DNA from: Metellina segmentata
Taxonomy: Eukaryota; Arthropoda; Arachnida; Araneae; Tetragnathidae
Assembly: GCA_947359465.1 (NCBI GenBank)
Contig: OX375882.1
Coordinates: 52,319,509-52,383,508 of the forward strand
Direction: 5' to 3'
Length of the DNA stretch: 64,000 nt
Shown: in pieces, positions 12,123 to 23,200 of the stretch
Layout: each line of letters begins with the position of its first letter
Numbering within the stretch: the stretch's first letter is position 1
Notes under the pieces: generated by a model
Told to the model about the DNA's origin: nothing
The model's database searches: none
Seen by the model: the letters and a program-made list of their open reading frames with translations, nothing else
Program-made: the position numbers and the translations under genes

Positions 12123-12334
12123 TTGGACATTCAAATTCAAAAAAACTCAGGGGTTGAGTACAAATGTACCGCTGAAAAGAGAGGGACTTAGCACACATTG
12201 ATAGGGGAAGAATTTAGGTAGAATTTCCAGTGAAACGTCCCGGAGCAAAAGCGTACATGTTTATCAAGTATCCATGCTTATAAACTAACGACAAAAGGTT
12301 GAACGGATGGTTTCGAAAACTTTATACCCAACAA

Positions 12335-12815
12335 TTTGAACTTTTTTACGCTATCGTTACTCATATCCTTAATTCGCTTTCAGTCGATTTAATAACTTAA
12401 ATTGCCGAAATTTATTTACTAAGTAGCTGGATATTTTATTTTCATTCTGTGTATTTAATTTCTTTTAAGGAATAGTTTTATTTTGATTGTATTTGTTTTT
12501 TGTGGCTAGTATCCAATTTTAAAAAGCATTTATGCTTACGATTTTGGTTTGAAGAAGCTCAGATGGTTAGGCACCTTCCGCTTTAGATATTTATTAAAGG
12601 TTATTTATTACATATATAATGCTCCAGAAAAACGGATAGTCCCCTATGCTTCCATATCGCAAGGTTGTTTATTACATCAGGTGGATGTATCATATTTTGC
12701 CTGATTTTATTTCTGAAATGTTATAGTCCGATGGTGTGTTCAAAAAATAACCATCGATCCTTAGAGAAATAATGACTTTTATGAAGTGTATAAAGTTGAT
12801 ATAGATGTTGCTAGG
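12335..12815. other. Intergenic, no gene seen
   Basis: AT-rich; no coding or structural feature recognised. Confidence 0.5.
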
Positions 12816-12817
12816 TA

Positions 12818-12875
12818 GTATTTTAGTTAACGTCGCACTGGAGGAACAAATTCCGCCATTAGAGACCACGCACCT
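12818..12875 (-). repeat. SINE tail fragment
   Basis: tagttaacgtcgcactggag matches the tail of the SINE family; the rest of the copy is absent. Confidence 0.5.
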
Positions 12876-12889
12876 ATATTTGTAAGGAT

Positions 12890-13570
12890 TTACCGATTTA
12901 GTAGTCTTTTTTTCTTTCTCTTGGGTGTTTATTAGTTCTTATAAGCACAGTTCCTGCTAGAGGTTTTCTTGATGGTAATATATGGGAACTATGTTAATGT
13001 TGTTGCTATAAAATCCCTGCTGAGGATGGTCAAAATATCACTGATTTTCTAATTTTTTTCTCTGCACTTAATTTACTTTAGTGTTATGTTTACTCATCCT
13101 GGGGTGGGTCCTGATAGTGGATTTACCGGTTTATCAGTTTTTTTCTCTTGGTGGTTTATTAGTTCTTATTAGCACAGTTTCTGCTAGAGGTTTTCTCGAT
13201 GGTCATGTGGGAACTGTGTTAATGTTGTTGCTATAAAATCCCTGCCGAGGATGGTCAAAATATCACTGATTTTGCAATTTTTTTCTCACCATTTCTTATA
13301 CTTTAGTGTTATGTCTACTCATCCTTGGGTGGGTCCGGATAGTGTATTTACCGGTTTAGTAGTCTCTCTTGGTGGATATATTAGTTCTTGTTAGCACAGT
13401 TTCTGCTATAGGTTTTCTTGATGGTCATGTGGGAACTGTGTTAATGTTGTTGCTATAAGATCCCTGCTGAGGATGATCAGAATATCACTGATTTTCCAAT
13501 TTTTTTCTCTGCACTTCCTAAACTTTAGTGCTATGTTTACACATCATGGGGTGGGTCCTGATAGTGGGCA
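12890..13570. repeat. ~230-bp tandem repeat, three copies
   Basis: Each copy contains ttattagttctta, gcacagtt(c/t)ctgcta, atgttgttgctataa and atcactgattt. Starts are near 12895, 13130 and 13357. Copies differ by small indels and substitutions. No ORF. Confidence 0.5.
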
Positions 13571-13756
13571 ACGCAGATTAAGTGACCTTGTGAGGGTACA
13601 ATCCAAGGCCTAATGCTTTGGAGTTCCCTCTATTCCACAAGAGCATTGGTCCGAAGTTCCAATCCGAAGGAAAAGATCCAAGATCCACTTTTTTTTTGCC
13701 ACTCCAGGTGATTTCCTTAACTCTTGAAATATGTTAGGTTTTAGGTCCCAGCACTA

Positions 13757-13930
13757 CAACTTAATTGAACTTCGATCAAATGATGAAATCACACTTGAGC
13801 TGACACCTCAATCTTCCAGCATCCACGACAATATGAGGACATTTGAGGACAAGACAGACTTAACGTGGTCCAGCCTCCTTTGTACACGACTGTCTTGACT
13901 TAATTCGACAGTGCAACCCTCCTAATCCAG
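13757..13930 (-). repeat. SINE copy, partial
   Basis: Contains cacacttgagctgacacctc, gaggacatttgagg and cagcctcctttgtacacgac, the middle and head-proximal SINE portions. Confidence 0.5.
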
Positions 13931-14009
13931 TATTATCTTTTTAAGAAGATCTTGTTTTTCAACATGTTCTCTCTCTTTGGGCTTGTTGAACCTTCCAGCG
14001 ATCGCCCCC

Positions 14010-14968
14010 TCCACTCCAACGTGAAAGGTCGCGGGTATTTCTTAAATACACTATTTTAAAATGTAAAATTAAATTGAGGGTTTTAAAATGTAAAGGGCGT
14101 GGTTATTGTAATTGTGCTTTAAAAAATATAAATGTATACGCAATCATATTTAGTTCGCTTTGCGAACAATACTTTTCAACAATGAGGGGGAGGGGATTGC
14201 TTCACAATCCATCCCCACATGGATCGCTGCTGGATTGATCCCGAACCTCTTGTACGACCTTAATTGAAGGATCCCTTTCCTTCCCATTGCGATACTTATC
14301 GCATGCGCCAGAGTGACGGAAAATTGAATACTGTTTTTGCAAGATTAGCGGATACGTATAAAAGCCGACCCCAGAACTTAAGCTTTAGAAAACGTTCCAA
14401 AAAATTTTCGGCTCATACACGGAAATATAATGCAAATAAAAACAAAATGTTTTTAAAATGTCAAGAACGAAACATCTTATTTCCACATAAAAAAGGAAAT
14501 ATTTTAGAGCAATATATTGTTTAAATTCAGTGAGTATCTCATAATAATTTTGAAGGTTTTAGCTTCTCCGTGTTTGTTGTAATAGTACTTTGTAATATTT
14601 TCATATTCGACTGTTGCTACGGAAACGGCGACCGAATTGGCCGTTTCTTCTGAAAACATTGCAAACTCTCTAGCGCGGGCTCTCATATTTTATGAATGAA
14701 TTAATTAAAAAATACAACTATGTTTATCGTCTGCGCGTGCTCCAAATTCATTAGCCCTTTGAACCACAAGACTCCCTATCACGTGACTCGCTATCTACCA
14801 ATCACAAAACGAATAAACCTGAAAAATATAGAATTTTTTTTTATAATAGTAAGATATTTAATAGAAATAATGTAAATTTTAGGCATCAAACAATTTAAGA
14901 TACCCAAAGAATTGTATAAATGAGGTTAAAATTAAAGTAGTGAAATTGTCGATATAGTTAATGAATTA
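14010..14968. other. Intergenic with a Helitron-like trace
   Basis: At 14150-14205, gttcgctttgcgaac and ggattgcttcacaatcc resemble the hairpin-rich 3' part of the Helitron family seen at 40078, 55085 and 60806. Ends are not recognisable. Nothing else seen. Confidence 0.5.
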
Positions 14969-16246
14969 TCAGGTTGAGTAAAAAGTTTCCCGACAAAATT
15001 TGTTTTATTTTGAAATGATAAAAGCATACAAAAACAGCAAAACTAATGAGGATAGTAATCATTGTTTAAATCTACAGTCGTCTGCCAACGTTTTGGCAAC
15101 TTTTCAATCCCTTCTGCGAAGAATTGTGACGTGCGCGAGTCCAGAAAGACATCGACCTCATTTATGACCTCCTCATTTGAATTGAAGATTGCGCCATAAA
15201 GATGGAGCTACAGATGTGAAATCAGATAGAAATCCGAAGGGGCCATGTCTAGGCTGTATGGTGGATGTTGCATCAAATCCTTCCCCGGCTTATATAGCGT
15301 CCAGACGATCATCGTACTAACATGTGGCCGGGTGTTACCTTGATGAAAGAGAACCACTATCCTTATGAATTCGTTTCTCGCGAATGGCATCACGAACTTT
15401 AATTAGCATGTTGCTTTATATTGCCCGGTTGATATTCTGTCCTCTTTTCAGGTACTCCTTGCAGATAATTCAGCGACAATCTCACTAGATTTAGAAAAGC
15501 ACCTTCTTGTCAGTTAGAGCTCGTCTTGCAACCTAGCCAGCTGATTACACAGGTGCTGGCCACCCTCCTTTTACGGCTTGTGTTGTAATACGCCCATTTT
15601 TCATCAGAGGTCCCAATTCCGGCCAGAATTTTCTTTTTCCTTTATTCTCTGATCAGAGCTAAACAGGCCGTTTTTTTCTTGCGCTTGTCTTCTGCAGTCA
15701 ATTCGTGAGTCACTCAACGGTTGAACTTAAACGTTAGATTTATGCGTTTCTGAGCGTTAACTATTGTTTTTTGGAAAACGTCAAGCTCTAACGCAATAGT
15801 TCGTGTTGAAACATTTCTATCTTGATCAATGATTTGCTTTAACTGCTCACAATCAACTTCAACATGGTGGCCAGAACGTGGTTCATCTTCAATGCCGAAA
15901 TTTCCAGCTTTAAACTTCCGCCACCAAACTTTGACTGTATCATACAAACCAGTATTGATGCTTAAACTTTCACACATTTTTTGGTGGCATTCAGTCGCAC
16001 TGAGTTTGTTACGGAACTCATAGTACATAATCGTTCTGATCTGTTGACGTGATAGCTCCATTTTAAACACTTTTCTTGACGGACAAGATAATAAATTTAA
16101 AACAAACACATTACACAGTCGTGTAGTTGCAATTTTCAGCTTTCGAATGCAAAAAAACTCGTTTGTGGAAAGGCTAACAACCACAGAAATGACAGCTGTT
16201 GGCGCGGAGTTATCTCCCATAGAGGAAAATTTTTTACTCAACCCTA
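14969..16246 (-). mobile_element. Decayed mariner element
   Basis: Ends TCAGGTTGAGTAAAAAGTTT at 14969 and the inverted relative TAGGGTTGAGTAAAAAATTT at 16246, each next to a TA. The 1.28-kb length is normal for mariner. It encodes the broken transposase listed separately. Confidence 0.5.
15208..16061 (-). pseudogene. mariner transposase pseudogene
   Basis: Starts MELSRQQIRTIMYYEFRNKL at 16061 with the mariner helix-turn-helix region, and WWRKFKAGNFGIEDEPRSGH follows. Farther on, HQGNTRPH replaces the usual HDNARPH, losing the catalytic aspartate, while MAPSDF keeps the third one. Frameshifts separate the parts. Non-functional. Confidence 0.5.
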
Positions 16247-16687
16247 TATTTGCATCTAAGTAACATAATAAAGTAATAAATAACTCAATAAAGATTACTT
16301 GTAACTAAAAAAAAAACCAGATATAATAAAAAATTACCTAAACGGTCAAGCGCATCTGTTAAATACAAATGACGCGGATCTGTAGGAGACCTATTAACAC
16401 ATCAAAATTCAAATTATGACTGAAAGTAATTCTAAGTGAGCGGGAGGAATAGCTAAGAGCGAGTATTCATAGCGCTATTGGGCCTAAAAATATCTAACTG
16501 AAATCAACTCTAGTGTATCTTCCACATACGCGCGACCGCTTGAAGGTCAATTTATCTTGCCTACAAGAATGTCTTGTATGTTTGAGGAGGAAAATCTTAC
16601 TACCAGTCTGAGAATAACTGTTCTTAATGTGCTTTGTATGTATGTCTTAGGCAAATGTTAGTTAATCAAAATCATATTCTTGTTTGG

Positions 16688-16998
16688 AGCGCGGTAGCCC
16701 AAATATGAAGTGTAGAGCATTAGCAACTGGAAGGTTGCGATTTCGAAACTCAATCCAACCTTAAAACGTTGTGTACGTTGTAGCTTGTGCAAGTTAAATG
16801 TGTCATTTCCTCAAATGTCCTCACTTTGGCGAGGAGAACTTCAGAGAGTGGGGTATGTCAGCTAAGTTGTTGACTTGTTATCTGAACGTGGTTCTAAATT
16901 ACAAATTGTGCTCGGATCGTTCTCTCCGGGATCGATCCCAGACTATCGCCAGTATCACGTTGTGTTGTTCGAGTGCGACGTTAATTCAACCATGTGAC
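16688..16998 (+). repeat. tRNA-derived SINE
   Basis: Begins gagcgcggtagcccaa, runs through a diverged B-box region, gagagtggggtatgtcagct and ccgggatcgatcccagacta, and ends gtgcgacgttaattcaac. It lies just past the AACS polyadenylation signal, on the opposite strand. Confidence 0.5.
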
Positions 16999-17084
16999 AA
17001 CCTACCAAATCCTTTTTATTGGAATATTTTTATCTGAAAAAAATAAACCTCATTTTTCTTGATAAAAGGTGGCATAAAAATATT

Positions 17085-17090
17085 TTTATT
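17085..17090 (-). promoter_or_regulatory. Candidate polyadenylation signal of the AACS-like gene
   Basis: AATAAA on the minus strand (tttatt on plus), 42 nt past the stop codon. It would give a very short 3' UTR. It is the first such hexamer after the stop that I see; use is not proven. Confidence 0.5.
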
Positions 17091-17131
17091 TTCATCAATT
17101 GCATTATTACAAATATTTTAACAACTTTACT

Positions 17132-17263
17132 TCAGTCTTCATAGGGAGGTATGTGCCGAAAATAGTCTAGGCACTCCTTGTTCGTTACAGTATCATCATT
17201 ATATGAAAGATTATTGATAATTTTCTTCACGGTAATCTCCATTTTCTTTCCGTTCATGTTGTA
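17132..17263 (-). CDS. AACS: AACS-like, last exon and stop
   Basis: Residues 583-625 and TGA at 17132-17134. Encodes YNMNGKKMEITVKKIINN and a tail ending DYFRHIPPYED. NGKK carries the catalytic lysine (588) used in adenylation. The tail resembles the family's closing L-x-x-(Y/F)-x-x-(I/L)-x-x motif. Acceptor CAG. Confidence 0.5.
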   Translation of the reverse strand, partial: YNMNGKKMEITVKKIINNLSYNDDTVTNKECLDYFRHIPPYED

Positions 17264-20200
17264 CTGAAAGATATGAAGACTTTGTTAAAATCGCAATAGT
17301 TTGCGGGAGTTTCTTATTTAGAGCAGCTAGCACATAAAATTATAAAATTGTCAAATATATTATTTTTCTACTATTTCATTATGTGTAAGTATTTTCAAAA
17401 TGCAAATCGTTGTGTATATTTTTTACATTGAGAAAAATATAATGATCATCATTTTATATTTATTAAATCACTAAGAAACGTGTTTACTCCAGAAAAGTAA
17501 ATACTATCTGATCTTTCGTACGGAAAGGAAGCACGTTCTACAACAATACTACTAGCGCCATCTATATTTTAGATTTATAGAAAAAGATACTAAAATTATC
17601 TCTATATATAGATGAAAATATCTGGTAATGGTAATGGTAATTTTAGTTAACGTCGTACTAGAGCAACACAGCGGGCTATTGACGACGGTCCGGGATCAGT
17701 CCCTTAAGGGAAATATCCGAGGACAACACCTCGTAATTTTGAACCACGGTCAGATGACGAAGCAACACCTGAGCTGGCACCCCACTCTCCAAACATCCAC
17801 GCCAACCCAACGTGAGGACTTTCGGCCACGACAGATTTAAGGTGCACCAGCCGCCTCTACACCATACGTTTACAAACATCCATGCCCGAACCCGGATTCG
17901 AACCAGGAACCTTCCGATCTAGAGGCTAACACCTTAACCACTATACCGGTTGGTCGGCGAAAATATCTGGTATAGGTATAGATAGCTGAATTTACTTTGC
18001 ATGAGGGAAACACAACGGACTATTGAGGACTGTTTGGTAGTAATACCTAAGGGAGAGATCGTAGGATTAGTCGTAATTTTGATCCACGGTCAAATAAGTG
18101 CTCAACATTTGATATGCCACCCCACTCTTCAACCTTCCAACCTTCCACGGTACACTGAGGGGGGGGGAGGACTTTTGAGGACGTGACAGATGTAATGTTC
18201 TCCATCCCTGCGGAACACGGCTTTATTTGGTTTCAGCGAGTTTCGAACTCTCAACTTGATTGCTAATCCGTGGTTCCACTATCGGGGATACCGATGTATC
18301 AATTTTGGTATAGATGCTATCTGGGGTTTACTAACTCTCCAAATGGGTCTCGATGTCCGTCAAGATCTGATCCATTTTGTTAATGGCGAGACTTCTTGTA
18401 ATGAAGGTACTGCCTATTTTTGATGATGCCGAGATCAAATATGATCAATTTTCTTCTAACATTGATATAGCGTGTGGTGTCATCGCCCTAAAGCGGTAGC
18501 GAGAAACAGTACGAATCGTACTCAAGAAGACAACCAATAGCTAAGATATTTAAGTTCTCATTGCTACTTCAAGAACATTAAGAAATATATACAGTATTTA
18601 AATCATCATGTAACACACAAACAATAATATATAAAAGTGTATCGCACAGTACTGTGCTTGCGGAACCAACATCACCCGCTGCTCTTCTCTCTTTCTCTCT
18701 CTAAAGCTTCGGTTTCCTAAGAAAACGTAGACCGTGATCTAGCGACCGTGATGTATCGGTGGGTGACGTCACTAAAACGTTGTTTATACTAACACATGGT
18801 GTTGGTTTCCTAGAGAGCGTTGTTTGTGAGCGTAACGAAAATTATCAGAGCCGCCATTTCCATAACTGTCGTCTTAGCGGTCTCAAACAGTTGGAGAACG
18901 TTTTTTCTCTTGTAGCGGCCAGACTTCATTTCCTGCTCCAAACGATTCGAGCCAAGAGGAGCAATATAAATAAACATTTTTGACTGCCATTGAATAATTC
19001 GTTTTTGTAAAATCGGGATCGTTAAACACAGTATAAAAATTTCAACGGATTCGAAATCTGCGGAAAATTTGACACCAAATCGATACCTTAAATGTGATTT
19101 TCTTTGAATAAATAAATAATTATTTAATACATAATTAAATAATCAAATGGTAAATAATTGAATAATAAAACTGTTTTTGATATCGATCTGGCGTAGAAAT
19201 TTACGCTGATTTGAAATCTGTTGAAATTTTCACTCTACCTTCAACGATCCCGAAGTTAGGAACTTTGAACTAGAAAATAAAAAACCACTTTGTTTTGTTT
19301 CTCGAATAAAATAAACCACGACAGCCGTCTGTGTTGCCCTTTCTCCAACGTATTCTGTCCGCCTAAGTTGACACCTTGGATTCTTGTTTAGACGGCCGTC
19401 TAGTTATGCACGCGGCATCATGACGTATCACGGCTGTTAGATAACGGCTCCACTTTCTTAGGAACCAAAGCTTAACTGTCGTCTCCAACATTTCTCTGCC
19501 GTCTCAAAATAATCCAACGGCAAAAGTCTACAACCAATCAGAGATCACCTGTACGAACACCACCTGTTCTTCTCAAGTCGTTGTAAGGCGCGTGACAGTA
19601 ACAGCAGCTGCCGCCAAAATATAACCAATCAGAATACATTCGGCATTCCGAAATTCCGATGACACAATGGTGTAGGCACCTGCCCTGCAAGTGGCCCTTC
19701 AGGGTCAAGCACAACGGAGTTTCTCATGACGTCACAACCTCGTCAGTCAGCATCTGGTTAATCGTGTTAAGAACAAACCTCTTTGAGACAAACACAGGAG
19801 CCGAGGCAGTCAGGTTAGAAGAGAAACGGATTAGCAACCGGAGGGTTTGCGAATTCGAATCCAACCCAAGATCATCCTGTTCAAATAGTATCGTGATCTC
19901 AAACGCCCGGACGGTGACATGGTGTGGAAGTTTGTAGAGTGCCAGCTCAGGTGTGGCCATGCCATCTGACCTGACTCAAAATTACGTGGTGGTGTTATCA
20001 GATATTTCAATTCGGGTTTTATCCCGTACCGTCGCCAGTAGCCCGTTGTATTCCTCCAGTGCGACGTTAATTGAGGTATATCCGAAGAGTATATCCATTT
20101 CCAAAAGAGTATATCCATTTTCGGTTGGAAATAAGTTGAACGGTGTTTTAACAGCTAAGCAGCTCAGAGCATATACTGGTAAATTTTTGATGAGTCAAAG

Positions 20201-23200
20201 AGGGTTATATTATGAGTTGGTAAGATTAACACACACACACGAGTTTTATAGATATTACTACTTATAATTTATTTGCAAGTGTTTTCCCGCAAATACTGGA
20301 AAATTAGTGGGAGTAGATATAGACAATTTTGCGGTGACACACCTCAGTTAAAATAGCTAACTACCTAGAGGTAAACACTATGAAGGTTAATCAGTTAGTG
20401 AACACACACATTTAGACGCTTCATACGTTGTGTAAATGAACAGAACAATCATTAATGTAATAATACTTATCCGTACAGGTATGTCTGTGGTTTCCAATAT
20501 GAGATCAGGTACGTGAGCGTCCGTTAACTCTTTTGCAATAGCTAAGCGTAATCTTCTGACAAAATTGTCATCGAAACTATTACCATCCCTCATCTTTACG
20601 AATAGTACTGCTCTCGCGTTGCCTTTGCTACTATATTGAGATACACATAAACTGTCACGGACTTCATAAATGACATTTACTGTAAAATAAAAAGAAGACA
20701 GAATTATTAATGTTCCACGAAACCATCGGTAAATCTGTAATGGTACAGTTTCAGTCTACGTTTATCACGGTGGTAACGACTCTGAGACTTTTTATTTTGG
20801 AGCACAGCTAATGTCGCTAAGGAAAGAATAACTGTAAAAATATTTTTGTTTTTCAACGTAAAGTACCAAGTTTCAGAAACACATCTCTAAGCGTTTAAAA
20901 AATATATTACATACTTAAATAATATAAATATCGTACGTAAATAAAATATATAAAAATGATATAAACAACCTGAGACGACAGCACTCTACCATGACTTATA
21001 TTAAAATTAAATAAAATTCCACAACTGTCGAAAAACAATTTAAAAAACCAATGAAATCAAAGAAAAATATTAACAAGCAACAATGATGAAAAGATAGTTA
21101 AAAATTGAATTAACCAATCGAATCAAAGAAAAAATTTCAAATGATCCAATGCATTAAAATGACAATTTTCCGGATTTTGAAAGAACTTTCTAGAGTATTC
21201 AAAATGAAAATTTATATTTTCTACTCTCCGAGGTTGCCTTAAAAAACGAAATAACCGCAATACAGGTTGGTTGCCTTAACCTGCCATAACTCGCTACTAA
21301 AAGGGCACCAAAAAACCTCCAAGGCGAAAAACGTAGATTTAATCTGCACCTCTGTAATTGACTGTATGGCTTTAAAGTGGTATTAAGATTTGTCCCCAGG
21401 GTAGAAAGAGCGATCGCCGAGGCCTGCCGTTGTTCATGCTTACTCAACAGGTTATCAGTAGGGCAACTTTTTGCAACAAACGCATTTTTTTTCACATATT
21501 CTACGCTGCATCTAAAGTAGTAAAACCAAAATTCCTCCTATATGGGGTGTATTGTAAGTGAGTTATAACCGCAACATTAATGCAACATTCTGCATAAATG
21601 CACCTTCTTGCAAAAATGCAACCACCTGCAACTTTTTAAAATTTAGCTTAAAATTAATTAATATCAAATTACTATTTCATTTTTGGCCACTGAACCAACC
21701 CTTCGATTACGTGTGTCTGACCTTGCAAACGCCAAAGTATTGCAGATCAAACAAGAAGTTCATGGAAAGAAGGTGTTCGTCCTAACAGACGAAAGTGAAA
21801 TAATTGACAATAATTACTTTTAACACATTGGTTGGCACTCTTGATAATCCAGAGGAAACTTGCGTAATCGACTGCACAGTTTGCGAGGCGAGTGTCGATC
21901 ATCAATATGTTGTTCACCTTGTAGATGACGTTTTAAAATCTCTGAATGTTGAGCGAAAGCATTTTGCGCTTCTGCTATCCGATACAGCACATTATATGAC
22001 TGAGGGGAAGGCACAGTTTTTCAATGTTAAAGAAATTACTGGCCAAGATCGGCCATTCAACATTCTTCTGTATTGAAGAATGTATTATAATTCGGTTGTA
22101 CACGACTAAAATTGTCAATATATTTTGAATTTTTTCATTTTGTACGAATAATTTATTTTAGAATTTAGTGTATCAAAAATAAATGCAACTTTATTTTCAT
22201 AAATGCAACTTTAGGGAGTGATAAATGCAATTTTTCCCATTTTTATTGCAACAAAAAAGCTGCCCTAGTTATCAGAATGAAGAGTGTATCACGACTATAA
22301 TCGTCAAACTAATGCCCAGCTCAAAACCAAGCTGCGTCATAAACAAGACTGAAAACGGTAAGCAACATCACTCTCAACTTCTTTCCGAGCTTGTAGCAAG
22401 GGAAGCTTTGAATGTAAAGGGTGAGTCATGAAAAAGCATTCTTTGTCTAGGTCTCGTTACTCTTGAAATATCGCACAAAATATGGTCTACAGACATGCCT
22501 CAGTGGAAATTTATTTTCAAGGGAAAATGTATGCTATTGTCTTAGGATTGCTGGCATTCCCAATCCCTTTCAAACTTTTTCTCGGATACGTCTTTAGATC
22601 ATATTTCGCGTAATATTCTACATACAGTGGATAGATAGACTCTTTCTTCTTTATTGTAGTCCATCATGTAAACACACCTCACTAATGTATATAGGGCTAA
22701 CTGATTAGTAATCTGAAAAGACTCAAATCTTGCCTTTGAAGCAATGCAACAGGGAATCTCAAGACTTACACAATACATTCTTCACCTTCTTGAATCATCA
22801 ACTTTACAGAATCAACCGGTGGCAGTGCTGGCCTCAGTCAAAACACTTGTAAGATTCGCAGCATAGATTTACAAAATAGTATAGAAACTAGGTGTATTCT
22901 CAAACCTTATGTTAGAAGTAACATTAGTTGCTCAGATGCAAAATTAATAGGCTAAAATATAAATTACGAACGAAACAGTTGGGGAACATTGGGATACATC
23001 GACAAGAAATTGAAATTTAAAAATTGAAAGTTTAAATTTTTTTTCCATGACAATTTAGTAACCACTCAAACTTTTCAATGGGTGTCACCGTAAAAAATTT
23101 TCTTCCTTAAAAAAATCGGGAAAAAAAAAAAAAAATTTTATTTTTTTTAATACGCTATCAGTTTTTTTAGAAAAAACAAGTAATTTTCATTGACCTAAGG

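Larger units (their letters stand above)
9484..12334. mobile_element. 2.85-kb palindromic foldback element
   Basis: Left arm 9484-10668 and right arm 11151-12334 are nearly perfect reverse complements (about 1185 bp each, only scattered differences) around a 482-bp loop. Ends read TGTTGGGTATAAAG and CTTTATACCCAACA, with attt on each outer side as a possible 4-bp target duplication. No transposase is present. TGT...ACA ends with a 4-bp duplication would fit a Ginger-like or other integrase-mobilised element, but foldback elements of other kinds are equally possible. Confidence 0.5.

Noticed and set aside
9678..12140. Identical 82-codon open frames in both palindrome arms
   Set aside because: Identity follows from the palindrome. 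No known domain, and the frame overlaps the CCAAT and TATA-like boxes.
9484..12334. Arms interpreted as two inverted LTRs of a retrovirus-like element
   Set aside because: Inner ends do not match beyond the arms, there is no primer-binding site or coding region, and the loop is only 482 bp. A foldback element fits better.
17888..17960. tRNA-like sequence with A and B boxes (minus strand)
   Set aside because: It is the head of a SINE whose body continues past it, and the acceptor stem pairs poorly. Not a functional tRNA.
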